From contig NZ_JACJUO010000003.1 of assembly GCF_014397025.1 (NCBI RefSeq), forward strand, positions 506,982-570,981: a DNA stretch of 64,000 nucleotides, written 5' to 3'. This stretch comes from Ochrobactrum sp. Marseille-Q0166 (lineage in GTDB: Bacteria > Pseudomonadota > Alphaproteobacteria > Rhizobiales > Rhizobiaceae). This document shows, in pieces, positions 25,492-35,685 of this stretch; position 1 is the stretch's first letter; each line of letters begins with the position of its first letter. The notes beneath the pieces are model-generated. The model was not told where the DNA came from and did not search any database. It worked only from the letters and a program-made list of their open reading frames with translations. Position numbers and translations under genes: made by a program.

Positions 25492-26273
25492 GGCATCTCG
25501 CCCGTTCTCCGCGTGCCCGTGCTCTCGTCTGCGCCGTCAGCGCGTTCGCCATCCTGTTTCCCGTCACCCTGCCGCTTGTCGTGATCCCGTTCACGCCGTC
25601 GCCGGCACTGGCGTGGAAGATCGTCTATGATCCGACGAATTATTCGCAGAACCTGCTTTCCGCCGCCCGCGCGCTGGAGCAGATCAACCATCAGGTGACG
25701 TCTCTCGCCAACGAGGCGCAGATGCTCATCAACCAGGCCAAAAACCTCACCAGCCTGCCGACCTCGCTCCTGTCGAAGATCGAAGGCAACTTTTCTCAGA
25801 TGAAGTCGCTTCTGAACGAGGCGGACCAACTCGCCTACAACGTCCAGAACATTGAGACGCAGTTCAACGCCACCTATCGCGATTTTGCGACCAGTGACCG
25901 CACCGCCGCGCAACTGGTCTCTTCGGCGCAGCAGCGCTGGCAGCAATCGGTCTCGGCCTTCGAGCATTCGCTGAAGGCCGGAGCCGTCGCGGTCGGCAAT
26001 ATCGAGGGGACGCAACAACAGACCAGCGAGCTTGTCACCGCCAGCCAGTCTTCCGTCGGCGTGCTTCAGGCGACGCAGGCCGGCAACCAGCTTCTTGCGG
26101 TGCAGGCCAAGCAGATTTCCGACCTGACCGCCATGCTGGCGGCGCAGGGCCGTGCCAGCGCGCTCGAGCAATCCCGGCAGGCCGCAGCAGAGGAGCAGGC
26201 CCGCGAGCAGTTTTCCCGCTTCATGACGGGGACTGCCTACAGTTCGTCCAGCGTCCGCATGTTCCACGATTGA
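25488..26273 (+). CDS. trbJ: Conjugal transfer protein TrbJ (VirB5-like)
   Basis: A 261-residue secreted protein. A signal sequence ends near ALAWK and is followed by IVYDPTNYSQNLLSAARALEQINHQVTSL, the standard VirB5/TrbJ opening, then long coiled-coil helices. It overlaps trbE by ATGA. Minor pilus-tip or adhesion role is inferred from the family. Confidence 0.88.
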   Translation: MRHLARSPRARALVCAVSAFAILFPVTLPLVVIPFTPSPALAWKIVYDPTNYSQNLLSAARALEQINHQVTSLANEAQMLINQAKNLTSLPTSLLSKIEGNFSQMKSLLNEADQLAYNVQNIETQFNATYRDFATSDRTAAQLVSSAQQRWQQSVSAFEHSLKAGAVAVGNIEGTQQQTSELVTASQSSVGVLQATQAGNQLLAVQAKQISDLTAMLAAQGRASALEQSRQAAAEEQAREQFSRFMTGTAYSSSSVRMFHD

Positions 26274-26287
26274 GGAGTAGGGACGTC

Positions 26288-26641
26288 ATGGACACGAAGA
26301 TCGCCGCCCGGATGATCGCCGTCTTCGCCGTTGGTGCAGGGCTGACCGCCGCCATCGCCGCCCTGCGAAACGATGAAGACCGGCCTGATGCGCAAGCCCC
26401 CCGCATCGCGCGCCCGGGCGGCGACCCTTCCTCTGTACCCGCCACAAGGCGAGAGCTTGTCCGTTGCCGCGACCTTGGCACGGCGGCGCTCGAAGACGTT
26501 GCCTGCCGCAAGGCATGGGCGGAAAACCGCCGCCGCTTCTTCCGGATCGACAAGCCGGCGCCACCGAAGCCGCAACAGCCCCCGCCGGAAACGGCTGGTA
26601 ACGGGGACGACGCAATCAACAAGGAGACGGGCCGTGAATAA
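26288..26641 (+). CDS. trbK: Putative entry-exclusion protein TrbK (alternative type)
   Basis: A 117-residue protein with an N-terminal membrane anchor (RMIAVFAVGAGLTAAIAAL), a basic middle region with two cysteines (VRCRDLGTAALEDVACRKAWAENRRRFF) and a Pro-rich end. The segment C-x12-C-RKAWAENRRRFF is typical of the 'TrbK-alt' proteins located between trbJ and trbL in rhizobial clusters. It is presumed to block entry of the same element into the cell. ATG 26288 was chosen over 26270. Confidence 0.78.
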   Translation: MDTKIAARMIAVFAVGAGLTAAIAALRNDEDRPDAQAPRIARPGGDPSSVPATRRELVRCRDLGTAALEDVACRKAWAENRRRFFRIDKPAPPKPQQPPPETAGNGDDAINKETGRE

Positions 26642-28031
26642 TGTCGGCGTGATCGACCGTTTCCTCGAAACCTTCACCAGCTATATCGATTCAGGTTTCG
26701 GCCTGTTATCCGGTGAAGTGGCCTTCCTGACCTCGACGCTGATCGTCATCGACATCGTGCTTGCCGGTCTGTTCTGGGCGTGGGGCGCCGATGAGGACAT
26801 TATCCAGCGGCTCGTGAAGAAGACCCTCTATATCGGCTTCTTCTCCTTCATCATCGGCAATTTCAACAATCTCGCCAAGATCGTTTTCGAGAGCTTTTCC
26901 GGGCTTGGCCTGAAGGCCGGCGGCTCCAGCCTGTCGGCATCCGAACTCCTTCAGCCTGGCCGGGTGGCACAGGTCGGGCTCGATGCCGGCGAGCCGATCC
27001 TGACCGCCGTGGGCGAACTGACCGGATACATCTCCTTCTTCGAAAACTTTATCCAGATCTTCGTGCTGCTTGTGGCATGGGTTGTGGTGCTGATCGCCTT
27101 CTTCATCCTGGCCATCCAGATTTTTGTCACCCTGATCGAGTTCAAGCTGACGACGCTTGCCGGTTTCGTACTGATCCCGTTCGCGCTTTTCAACAAGACG
27201 TCCTTCCTCGCCGAAAAGGTGCTCGGCAATATCGTCGCCTCCGGTGTGAAGATATTGGTTCTGGCCGTCATTGTTGGCATCGGCTCCGGCCTGTTCAGCG
27301 AGTTCACCGCCGGTTTCTCCGAACAGCCCACCATCAGCGAAGCCCTGTCGCTGGTTCTCGGTGCGCTCGCGCTGATGGGCCTGTCGATCTTCGGCACGGG
27401 CATTGCCACCGGCCTTGTCTCCGGTGCACCGCAGCTTGGCGCGGGTGCGGCGGTCGGGACCGGCCTTGCCGCCGCCGGTATCGGTGCTGCCGGCTTCATG
27501 GCTGCAAAGGCCGGTCTGGGTGTGGCAGGCGGTGCAATCTCCGGCGGCGCACGCGGTGGCGCTGCCCTGGCCGGTGGTGCAAGAACTGCCTACGGGTTGG
27601 GTGACGCTTCGGTCGGTACGACTGGAACGGGCGGTGGTGCTGCCGGTTTTGCCGGTGTCGCCAAGGCCGGTGCTGGCCTTGTCATGAACAAGGGAAGTGA
27701 CGTGGCGAGCCGCGCCGGGGAATCCATGCGCTCCAGCTACCGTTCCGGTCAGGCTGCCGCATGGAAGGCGACGGGCGGAAAGAACGAGGTCAGTCCCGGC
27801 GGCGTTGGTGGTGGTGGTGCAGCCGCCAACGACGCGGACTATGCCGGATCGCAATCGTCCCAGGCCGTATCCGGCTCCGACATTTCTCCGCAATCCGCGC
27901 CCGATTGGGCGCAGCGGATGAAGCGCAACAGCACCATGCACCACGGCGTCAGTACCGCAGCCCACACGGTTCGTTCCGGCGATCACGGCGGCGGCTCCAT
28001 GTCCGTCTCTCTCAATCAGGATGACAAATGA
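26634..28031 (+). CDS. trbL: Conjugal transfer protein TrbL (VirB6-like)
   Basis: A 465-residue polytopic protein from GTG 26634, which overlaps trbK by 8 bases and follows AAGGAGACGG. Several membrane helices fill residues 25-275 (for example FIQIFVLLVAWVVVLIAFFIL), with the conserved LTTLAGFVLIPFALFNKTSFLAEKVLG. A long Gly/Ala-rich, then polar C-terminus follows, as is usual in TrbL. It forms the inner-membrane pore of the mating channel. Confidence 0.9.
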   Translation: MNNVGVIDRFLETFTSYIDSGFGLLSGEVAFLTSTLIVIDIVLAGLFWAWGADEDIIQRLVKKTLYIGFFSFIIGNFNNLAKIVFESFSGLGLKAGGSSLSASELLQPGRVAQVGLDAGEPILTAVGELTGYISFFENFIQIFVLLVAWVVVLIAFFILAIQIFVTLIEFKLTTLAGFVLIPFALFNKTSFLAEKVLGNIVASGVKILVLAVIVGIGSGLFSEFTAGFSEQPTISEALSLVLGALALMGLSIFGTGIATGLVSGAPQLGAGAAVGTGLAAAGIGAAGFMAAKAGLGVAGGAISGGARGGAALAGGARTAYGLGDASVGTTGTGGGAAGFAGVAKAGAGLVMNKGSDVASRAGESMRSSYRSGQAAAWKATGGKNEVSPGGVGGGGAAANDADYAGSQSSQAVSGSDISPQSAPDWAQRMKRNSTMHHGVSTAAHTVRSGDHGGGSMSVSLNQDDK

Positions 28032-28716
28032 TGACACTCTTCAAGCGTCCTTCCGTGCGCTATGCCCGCACGCCAGAACCCGAAACGCCTTATCAGCGTG
28101 CCGGGCAGGCATGGGATGATCGGATCGGCTCGGCCCGCGTGCAGGCGCGCAACTGGCGGCTCATGGCCTTTGGTTCTCTCTTCCTTGCCGGTGGTTTCGC
28201 ATCCGCCCTTGTCTGGCAATCGACACGCGGCACGGTGGTTCCGTGGGTGGTGCAGATCGACAAATTCGGCGAGGCGCAAGCTACTGCGCCCGCCGTGGCC
28301 GACTACAAGCCGACTGACCCGCAGATCGCATGGCATCTGGCCCGCTTCATCGAGCAGGTTCGCTCCATTCCCGTTGATGCGGTGATCGTCCGGCAGAACT
28401 GGCTTCGCGCCTACGAGTTCACCACGGATCGCGGCGCGATCGCGCTCAATGATTACGCCCGCTCGAATGACCCGTTCACGAAAGTCGGCAAGACGCAGAT
28501 CGCGGCGGAGATTTCCAGCGTCATCCGCGCCTCTCCGGACAGTTTTCGCATCGCATGGGTGGAACGCTCCTACGAGAACGGTCAGCTTTCCGGCACCGAA
28601 CGCTGGACGGCCATCCTGACCGTCGTGATCCAGCAGGTGCGCACCGCCGAAAAACTCCGGGCCAATCCGCTCGGCGTCTATGTCAACGCAATCAACTGGT
28701 CGAAGGAAATGGGGCA

Positions 28717-28720
<4 letters not shown>
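28028..28720 (+). CDS. trbF: Conjugal transfer protein TrbF (VirB8-like)
   Basis: A 230-residue protein: cytoplasmic N-terminus with TPEPETPYQRAGQAWDDRIG, one transmembrane segment (LMAFGSLFLAGGFASALVW), then a periplasmic VirB8/NTF2-like domain with PWVVQIDKFGEA and RVVEW-like NAINWSKEMGQ end. It bridges the inner membrane and the core complex. ATGA overlap with trbL. Confidence 0.9.
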
Positions 28721-29765
<1,045 letters not shown>

Positions 29766-29769
<4 letters not shown>

Positions 29770-30983
29770 GCGGACAGGCACCATCACCGCAAACGGACAT
29801 TGCCGCGCAATTGCGCCTGCGGCCCGAACCGCCGCGTGTCACGCGGCTTTCGCGGAAAATCCTGATCGGAGCCGGCGGCGTTGCGGGCATCGCCATTGCT
29901 GGCGCTCTGCTTTGGGCGCTCGACACGAGCCGTCGCAGCAGCCAGCCCGCGACGGAACTCTACAAAGTGGACAGCAAGACTCCGGCCGATGGGCTGGCCG
30001 GTCTGCCGAAGGACTATACCAACATCCCCAAACTTGGTCCGGCACTTCCCGGCGACCTCGGTCGTCCGATCCTGCGGGCGCAGGAACAGGGCAAGCCGGT
30101 TGCAGCACCAGCAATCCAGATGCCGCGTGTCGATCCGGACGAACAGCGCCGGCTTGCCGAGATCGAGGCGGCGCGACTGGCAAAACTCTTCACCGATAGC
30201 CGGGGAGAGAGGACGGCCGACAATCAGCAGGTCGCATCCGTGGCCGGAACGAACGCTGACGCGGCCAACGGCCTCAATCTTCCGGCCGAAACCCCGCCGC
30301 TCGATTCCGGTTCGGCGCAGAACATGCAGGATCGCAAACTTGCCTTCGTCAACGCCGAAGCCGATCGCCGCACCGTCAGCGCCGACCGGGTGCAGGAGAA
30401 GGCGTCGCCCTACATCGTGCAGGCAGGAACCGTGATTGCCGCCGCGCTGATGACCGGCATCAAGTCCGATCTTCCCGGCCAGATCACCGCGCAGGTCACG
30501 GAACACGTCTATGACAGTCCGACCGGGAGGCATCTGCTCATCCCGCAAGGCTCCCGCCTGATCGGCCAGTATGACAGCCAGGTCGCGTTTGGCCAGAGCC
30601 GCGTGCTTCTGGTGTGGAACCGGCTCATCATGCCGGACGGCACATCCATCGTGCTCGAACGCCTTCAGGGTGCCGATCCCCAAGGCTTCTCCGGTCTTGA
30701 GGATGGCGTCGATCATCATTGGGGGCAACTGTTCAAGGCGGCCGCGCTCTCGACGCTGCTTGGCATCGGAACCGAGATCGGTTCCAGCAATGACGAGAAC
30801 GAGATTGCCAAGGCGATCCGCGAGAGTGCGCAGGACACCGCTGCGGATGTCGGGCAGCAGATTGTGCGCCGCCAGCTCAATATTCAGCCGACGCTTACCA
30901 TCCGGCCGGGGTTCCCGGTGCGCGTAATTGTTCAGCGGGATTTACTCATGCAGGTATACGGCGCGGCGAAGGAGCCAACATGA
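29766..30983 (+). CDS. trbI: Conjugal transfer protein TrbI (VirB10-like)
   Basis: A 405-residue protein with a cytoplasmic N-terminus, one membrane anchor (GAGGVAGIAIAGALLWAL), a Pro-rich periplasmic linker and a C-terminal VirB10 barrel domain: YIVQAGTVIAAALMTGIKSDLPGQI, LLIPQGSRLIGQYDS, VLLVWNRLIMPDG and RPGFPVRVIVQRDL. It is the energy-sensing core-complex subunit. ATGA overlaps on both sides; the following gene is broken. Confidence 0.92.
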
Positions 30984-31212
30984 CAAAGCTGAAGCTCTCC
31001 ATCATTCATGACGGCCAGTAAAAATCACCGTGGAGCTTCCGGCAGAGGTGTTCAAGGACTTGCAGACATACTGCCAGATTTTAGCCCGCAACGCCAGTGG
31101 CACCGCCATACCACCCGATCCGACCAAGCTCATTGTTCCGATGCTTTAGCGGTTTATGGCCGCCGACAATGGTTTTCGGAAGGCCAGGTTACAGAGCGGT
31201 AGCTTGGCTTGA
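30980..31212 (+). pseudogene. Decayed DUF2274 gene at the end of the trb operon
   Basis: The gene starts ATGA-coupled to trbI (MTKLKLSIIHDGQ then stop). After a one-base loss near 31015-31020 the family sequence resumes as VKITVELPAEVFKDLQTYCQ, with LARNAS. It is then interrupted by an in-frame TAG (31147-31149) before RFMAADNGFRKARL. DUF2274 proteins (about 75 residues, unknown role) normally end rhizobial-type trb operons. One frameshift plus one nonsense codon show that this end of the conjugation module is decaying, exactly where the defence-like island begins. Confidence 0.8.
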
Positions 31213-31506
31213 CCTCTCACTCATCCATTAGGATCGAAAAGAAGTTACTAGCTAAAATCACCTTGATCATTTCGTCGGTCATAGTAGCTTTCGACGTCCG
31301 GATTTCGGCTGCTCTGGCGCTGAGGATTTCTCGTTGGAATCTGAGTTTGTTACTTTATGTGCGCCTGAAGAGCTTAAATAAAAGTTCTATCGAGATTGAT
31401 GGGTTAAGTGATAAAAGGAACGTGGCTTACAGCTACAGTGCGGAACAATATCGTAACTGTGGTTCTGTAATTCAGCGAGAGGGGGACGGAAATTTTCAAT
31501 CTACTT
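31213..31506. other. Intergenic leader before the conflict island
   Basis: These 294 bases have lower GC than the trb operon. No convincing protein is encoded: the only open frame (from TTG 31209) lacks a ribosome site and any family likeness. The promoter of the seven-gene island should lie here. A purine-rich GAGAGGGGGACGG occurs at about 31478-31490, some 15 bases before the first ATG. No unambiguous -35/-10 pair was identified. Confidence 0.4.
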
Positions 31507-32331
31507 ATGTTTAACGCCGATTGGACTTCAGGGAGAGTTACTGTTCCTGTCGGTCGGATGTTCGAATATACGGAAGCGCATATTGTCGAACAGTTCAGGC
31601 TGAACAACGCCCCGCTCATCGACAGGCTTACGGCTCTGCCCTGCGTTTTCTGTGAGGAGGGTACTGAAGATGAAGCCGCATATGTTGGGCAGATCAATCG
31701 AGCCCGGATCGTTGGAGGTGAAGTCTCACTCGAAATCAGTTTCGACGCCGATGTTCCAAGTCTGACTAACTCATTGCTTTATAATAATCGAGCTGAACTC
31801 GATATGCCCAGGGATTTCGAATTCTCCCGTAACCACTGGGCGGTAAAAGAGGTCGATTTATATCGATTTTTGCTTAGGCAGGTACGGCCCCGGCGTCAGC
31901 GGCCAACCGTTTTTTCATTAGCTGAGCATGAAAATTTAGACCCACACCTTGCGTCAGCTATGATGCCCTTCGATGCTGGGTTCACCCCCGTTTTCGATGC
32001 AATCCGAGGCGCAGCTGAAGGAGTGGGCCTTCGCTGCCGACGAGCAGACGATATCTGGGAAAATGCGTCAATCATCCAAGATGTCGTTTCCCTAATTGAC
32101 CGCTCTCGCATCGTAATCTGCGATTGCTCAGGACGTAATCCGAATGTCTTTTACGAAGCGGGGATTGCACATACCTTGGGTCGAGAGGTTATTCTGATCG
32201 CACAGAGCGACCACGATATCCCGTTCGATCTTCGTCATCTCCGATATGTTCGCTATCTCAACAATGAACAAGGTCGAGCCGAGTTGTCAGCTACTCTACG
32301 AGCGCGGATACAAACAATAATCGGCCATTAA
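31507..32331 (+). CDS. Protein with C-terminal nucleoside 2-deoxyribosyltransferase (NDT)-like domain
   Basis: A 274-residue protein. The N-terminal 130 residues are not recognised. The C-terminal part (about 148-255) shows a Rossmann-like NDT/TIR-like fold: SAMMPFDAGFTPVFDAIRGAAE, a second strand GLRCRRADDIW, SRIVICDCSGRNPNVFYEAGIAH and GREVILIAQSDHDIPFDL. Glu217 in FYEAG sits at the position of the NDT nucleophile and of the catalytic Glu of TIR NADases. Such domains cut glycosidic bonds in nucleosides or nucleotides and recur in conflict systems. It is the first gene of a seven-gene same-strand cluster. Nuclease or signalling activity is inference. Confidence 0.7.
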   Translation: MFNADWTSGRVTVPVGRMFEYTEAHIVEQFRLNNAPLIDRLTALPCVFCEEGTEDEAAYVGQINRARIVGGEVSLEISFDADVPSLTNSLLYNNRAELDMPRDFEFSRNHWAVKEVDLYRFLLRQVRPRRQRPTVFSLAEHENLDPHLASAMMPFDAGFTPVFDAIRGAAEGVGLRCRRADDIWENASIIQDVVSLIDRSRIVICDCSGRNPNVFYEAGIAHTLGREVILIAQSDHDIPFDLRHLRYVRYLNNEQGRAELSATLRARIQTIIGH

Positions 32332-32352
32332 ACGGCATGTGTGGGGCGCAAG

Positions 32353-33540
32353 ATGCATATAGCGGGTGGATTGTATCATGAACTATGCGAAACGCCGAAG
32401 TGGCATGCCCAGTTTGGTTCGGGCGGCCGCGCAGCGGCGGCGGTCAGTTCTCTTTCGCCTGGGAGCACTCTCCACACTTATGTCCGAGACGATAACTGCC
32501 CCGCATTGGACAAGCTTTCCTCACTTGGAGTGAGGGTATCTTGCAGCCATTCTAACATCGCTATCGCCTTCGCGTATTTTCATCCATTGTCTCAACCGCA
32601 CATCGAGCCATCACCTGGGTCCATTCCCCGGCAGCCTCCTATCCACGTTTCCGGGAACGCAGTACTGAGGTTCGGTTTCCTTGAAGGATCCGCCATTGTG
32701 CAAGCCGAGCAGGCGATTTACGATCCCCAGACAGCTTATCGTCCGGAGCCGTTTGGGGAAAATGGCTCAACGGCAAAGCGACTAGCATTGGTAATGAACG
32801 AGCTAGAACTCTGCCGCTACATGGGGTGTGCTGACTTGACGACTGCTGTCGCGAATGCCGCGGCCGATAGCGATCAGGAAACTCTTATCGTGGTCAAGAG
32901 AGGCGTGAGGGGGGTGACCGTTTATGAGCGTAATGCCGCGCCAGTCGACATACCCGCATATTACTCCACGCGTGTCTTCAAAATCGGAACCGGAGATGTT
33001 TTCAGCGCGGTATTTGCGCACCATTGGGGAGAAGCCGGCATGTCAGCAGTTGCTGCAGCGGACCTAGCCTCCCGCTCAGTGTCAGCATACTGTGAGACAA
33101 TGAGCCTTCCGGTAAAGCCTCACCTGCTCGATAGCCGAGAGCCATTAACAGGAAAGGCGCCGAGCCAAGTTGTCCTGTATGGCTCACCATCTACGATCGG
33201 GAGGCGGTACACGCTAGAAGAAGCTCGTTTTCGGCTGAAAGAACTGGGCATAAAAGTTTTCGCCCCCCAACTCGATGATAGCCCTGGGCATCGAATCGTC
33301 GAAAATGCCTCACTGGTCATTGTCGCGGACGGCCTAAAATCGTCAGATATTTGCCGATTATGTGCAACCCAAGCGTATTCCACTATAATTATATTAGACG
33401 AAGAACGACGGCTTGATATTAAGTCGCTCACTGATTTTGGCGCTACAATTACATCTGACTTTGCATCTGCTTTATACCACGCTTCCTGGCCGCCCCATCA
33501 CCTTGTAAACGGAATAGTTGCAACAACGCACAATTTGTGA
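32353..33540 (+). CDS. PfkB-type kinase fused to a C-terminal NDT-like domain
   Basis: A 395-residue two-domain protein (start ATG 32353 preferred over GTG 32341, because GGGGCGC lies just upstream and MHIAGG begins the first strand). Residues 1-260 form a PfkB/ribokinase-like fold with the diagnostic anion hole and base FKIGTGDVFSAVF (Gly212-Asp215) and a strand LIVVKRGVRGVTVYE. Residues about 270-385 resemble an NDT domain (VVLYGSPSTIGRRYTLEEARFRLKELG, NASLVIVADGL), but the catalytic Glu seems to be missing, so it may only bind nucleotide. Follows the NDT gene by 21 bases. Role: probably phosphorylation or sensing of a nucleoside. Confidence 0.7.
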   Translation: MHIAGGLYHELCETPKWHAQFGSGGRAAAAVSSLSPGSTLHTYVRDDNCPALDKLSSLGVRVSCSHSNIAIAFAYFHPLSQPHIEPSPGSIPRQPPIHVSGNAVLRFGFLEGSAIVQAEQAIYDPQTAYRPEPFGENGSTAKRLALVMNELELCRYMGCADLTTAVANAAADSDQETLIVVKRGVRGVTVYERNAAPVDIPAYYSTRVFKIGTGDVFSAVFAHHWGEAGMSAVAAADLASRSVSAYCETMSLPVKPHLLDSREPLTGKAPSQVVLYGSPSTIGRRYTLEEARFRLKELGIKVFAPQLDDSPGHRIVENASLVIVADGLKSSDICRLCATQAYSTIIILDEERRLDIKSLTDFGATITSDFASALYHASWPPHHLVNGIVATTHNL

Positions 33541-33577
33541 GACTTCTGGTTCACTACTCTGGGGGGAGTTATCGCTC

Positions 33578-34981
33578 ATGTCGGACGTTTACATTGTCTA
33601 TTCGCGTGAAGACGTCCAGCAAGCTGAGAAATTAGTGAATATTCTTTCCACCCGGTGGGATGTCTGGTGGGACGACAAGATCGTCGGCGACTTTTCGACT
33701 GTCATCGAGCGTGAGATTCAAAACACAAAATGCGTTGTTCCGCTTTGGTCTCCCGCGGCAAAGGACAACAGCAATGTCAAGGATGAACTTCGTCTTGCAG
33801 AACAATATTCGATTCCGATCATTCCAGCGAAGATAATCCCTACGAACGCGCCATATGGGTTCAATGGATACAGCGCGGTCGATCTTCTGAGCTGGAACGG
33901 AGAAGCAGATCATTCAGGCGTCCAGCACCTGCGGCGCAAAATCTCAAGCGTCGTCCCCCCAAGAGCGGCGCCGACTCGTCCGTCCGCCATCGCAGCGGGT
34001 AAGGTCACCCTCCCAACCCTGTTTCTTTCCGTGTCGTCACACGAGACACAACTCGTCCCCATCGAGGCTCTTCAAGCGCTTCGTGTCTTTGGAGCACCAA
34101 CGATCCTAGTCTCGGCCTACGACTTGTTCCCGTCTCGGCGTCCCCGAGGTGTTCAGCAGGAGCTTAAACGTCTCCGGGCACAAGGCGGATTTGTCCTTGT
34201 TGATTCAGGCAATTATGAAGCGACCCGACGCGACGACGACAGCTGGAAGCCTGAGGATTTTGCGTTAGCGTTGGAGGGAATACCACACGACTGGGCCTAT
34301 TGCTTCGACGAGATGAAGCCTTCAAGGGACAAGAAGCGAGCCGTTCGTCAAGTCATCGCTGCGGTCGAACGAGACAGAAAATTCACAAAAGCACCAGTCC
34401 TGCCAATTATTCATGCTCCCGCCATGCCGTCGAAGGGATATGACCTTAGCACCTTCCCTGACGTGGTGCGAGAAGTGGCCGACCAACTCCAACCCCCGAT
34501 GATTGCGGTGGCAGAGCGTGAGTTAGGCCGAGGCTTGATCCAGCGCGCCCAGACCATGAGACGTATTCGGAACGAGCTGGATCGATTGTCATTCTATCAA
34601 CCGATACATCTTTTAGGCACAGGAAACCCCTGGAGTATTGCTGTTCTAACAGCAGCCGGAGCGGACAGCTTCGATGGCTTAGAATGGTGCCGCTTTGCCG
34701 TCGATAGACAACAACATCGATTAAATCACTATCAGCATTTTGATTTTTTCGCATACCAGGCACAGATGGCGGCCTCGCCAATTACTGTTTCAGCGCTCTC
34801 TGATGACAACATCGATTATGCAGGAAAAGTTGCATTCCATAACTTGGATTACTATCGAGATCTTACTAGTGACTTGCAAACGGCTGCGTTGACAAACCGC
34901 TTGGAAGCGTTTGCAGTTGGCCTGCTGGGACAATCCAATTCTAAACAACTTAGGGATCAAATGCCGGAATTATTCAGATGA
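33578..34981 (+). CDS. TIR domain fused to a tRNA-guanine transglycosylase (TGT)-like domain
   Basis: A 467-residue fusion (ATG 33578 behind GGGGGGAG; a longer start at 33518 overlaps the previous gene). Residues 1-90 are a TIR domain: SDVYIVYSREDVQQAEKL, DVWWDDKIVGDF, CVVPLWSPAAKDNSN and Glu70 in VKDELRLAE as candidate catalytic Glu. Residues about 143-430 are TGT-like: GGFVLVDSGNYEA (DSGGFQ in TGTs), IHLLGTGNPWSIAVLTAAGADSFDG (TGT nucleophile Asp region) and FHNLDYYRDL, equivalent to the IHN motif. The C-x-C-x2-C zinc cysteines of true TGTs are absent. It probably handles a 7-deazaguanine, not necessarily on tRNA. Overlaps the next gene by ATGA. Confidence 0.78.
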   Translation: MSDVYIVYSREDVQQAEKLVNILSTRWDVWWDDKIVGDFSTVIEREIQNTKCVVPLWSPAAKDNSNVKDELRLAEQYSIPIIPAKIIPTNAPYGFNGYSAVDLLSWNGEADHSGVQHLRRKISSVVPPRAAPTRPSAIAAGKVTLPTLFLSVSSHETQLVPIEALQALRVFGAPTILVSAYDLFPSRRPRGVQQELKRLRAQGGFVLVDSGNYEATRRDDDSWKPEDFALALEGIPHDWAYCFDEMKPSRDKKRAVRQVIAAVERDRKFTKAPVLPIIHAPAMPSKGYDLSTFPDVVREVADQLQPPMIAVAERELGRGLIQRAQTMRRIRNELDRLSFYQPIHLLGTGNPWSIAVLTAAGADSFDGLEWCRFAVDRQQHRLNHYQHFDFFAYQAQMAASPITVSALSDDNIDYAGKVAFHNLDYYRDLTSDLQTAALTNRLEAFAVGLLGQSNSKQLRDQMPELFR

Positions 34982-35685
34982 GAACCGATGCTGATCGGCT
35001 ACAATACGCCGTTGCCGCGATATGCCCTGACATTGAGGCTAGAGCTAAGCGCACTGATATGGCTCTCAGTGAACGGAATTTGTGGTGGGAGCTCTCGTGC
35101 TGCCTACTTAGTAGTCAGGTGCCGTATGGGCTTGCCGTAGCTACCGCTGATGCCTTGGATGAACGGCAGCTTCTCCTGAACACGTCGGTGTCCCAAGCCG
35201 AACTAGCAGATGAGATATTCGGAATCCTTCGCCAGCCTGTCTTGGTAAACGGCTCCCTCCGTAGCTATCGCTTTCCTGGATCGAAATCGGTCCAGTTGGC
35301 CTCCGCGCGTGCGTCTGTTTCCCAGAAATGTGGTGACCTCTGCTCTCTGATGAACGCGTTCGGAAACGCTGCATCCGCTCGCGCTTGGCTTGTGTCGAAC
35401 GTTTCAGGAATCGGGCCAAAGCAAGCGAGTATGTTCCTAAGAAACGCTGGGATCAGCTACGATCTTGCAGTCTTGGATCGCCATGTACTCAATTACATGA
35501 CAGTGATTGGGCTTTATAATGGCGCTGAACGAGCCATTCCGAAGCTTTCACAGTATCACAGACACGAAAATTCACTGATCTCGCATGCTAACGGGCTCGG
35601 ATTCGCAGTCGGGCTGCTGGATTGGGCAATCTGGATAGTCATGCGCGTTGCAGGTTCTCGAGACACGGAGCGCGCGTCAGCATGA
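34978..35685 (+). CDS. OGG-like HhH-GPD base-excision glycosylase
   Basis: A 235-residue protein. The helix-hairpin-helix and catalytic Asp are clear: VSGIGPKQASMFLRNAGISY with candidate Lys148, then LAVLDRHVLNYM with Asp167. The N-terminal LWWELSCCLLSSQVPYGLA matches the first helices of the OGG/AGOG-type glycosylases. It has the minimal length of the archaeal-type enzymes. The family removes damaged or modified purines from nucleic acid, with the Lys acting as Schiff-base nucleophile. OGG-like genes accompany QueC and TGT-like genes in type IV CBASS loci. It overlaps both neighbours by ATGA, so the three enzymes are translationally coupled. Confidence 0.8.
   Translation: MRTDADRLQYAVAAICPDIEARAKRTDMALSERNLWWELSCCLLSSQVPYGLAVATADALDERQLLLNTSVSQAELADEIFGILRQPVLVNGSLRSYRFPGSKSVQLASARASVSQKCGDLCSLMNAFGNAASARAWLVSNVSGIGPKQASMFLRNAGISYDLAVLDRHVLNYMTVIGLYNGAERAIPKLSQYHRHENSLISHANGLGFAVGLLDWAIWIVMRVAGSRDTERASA

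Noticed and set aside
31209..31514. 101-codon open frame before the conflict island
   Set aside because: It starts at a TTG that overlaps the DUF2274 remnant, has no ribosome site and shows no family pattern. Treated as non-coding leader.
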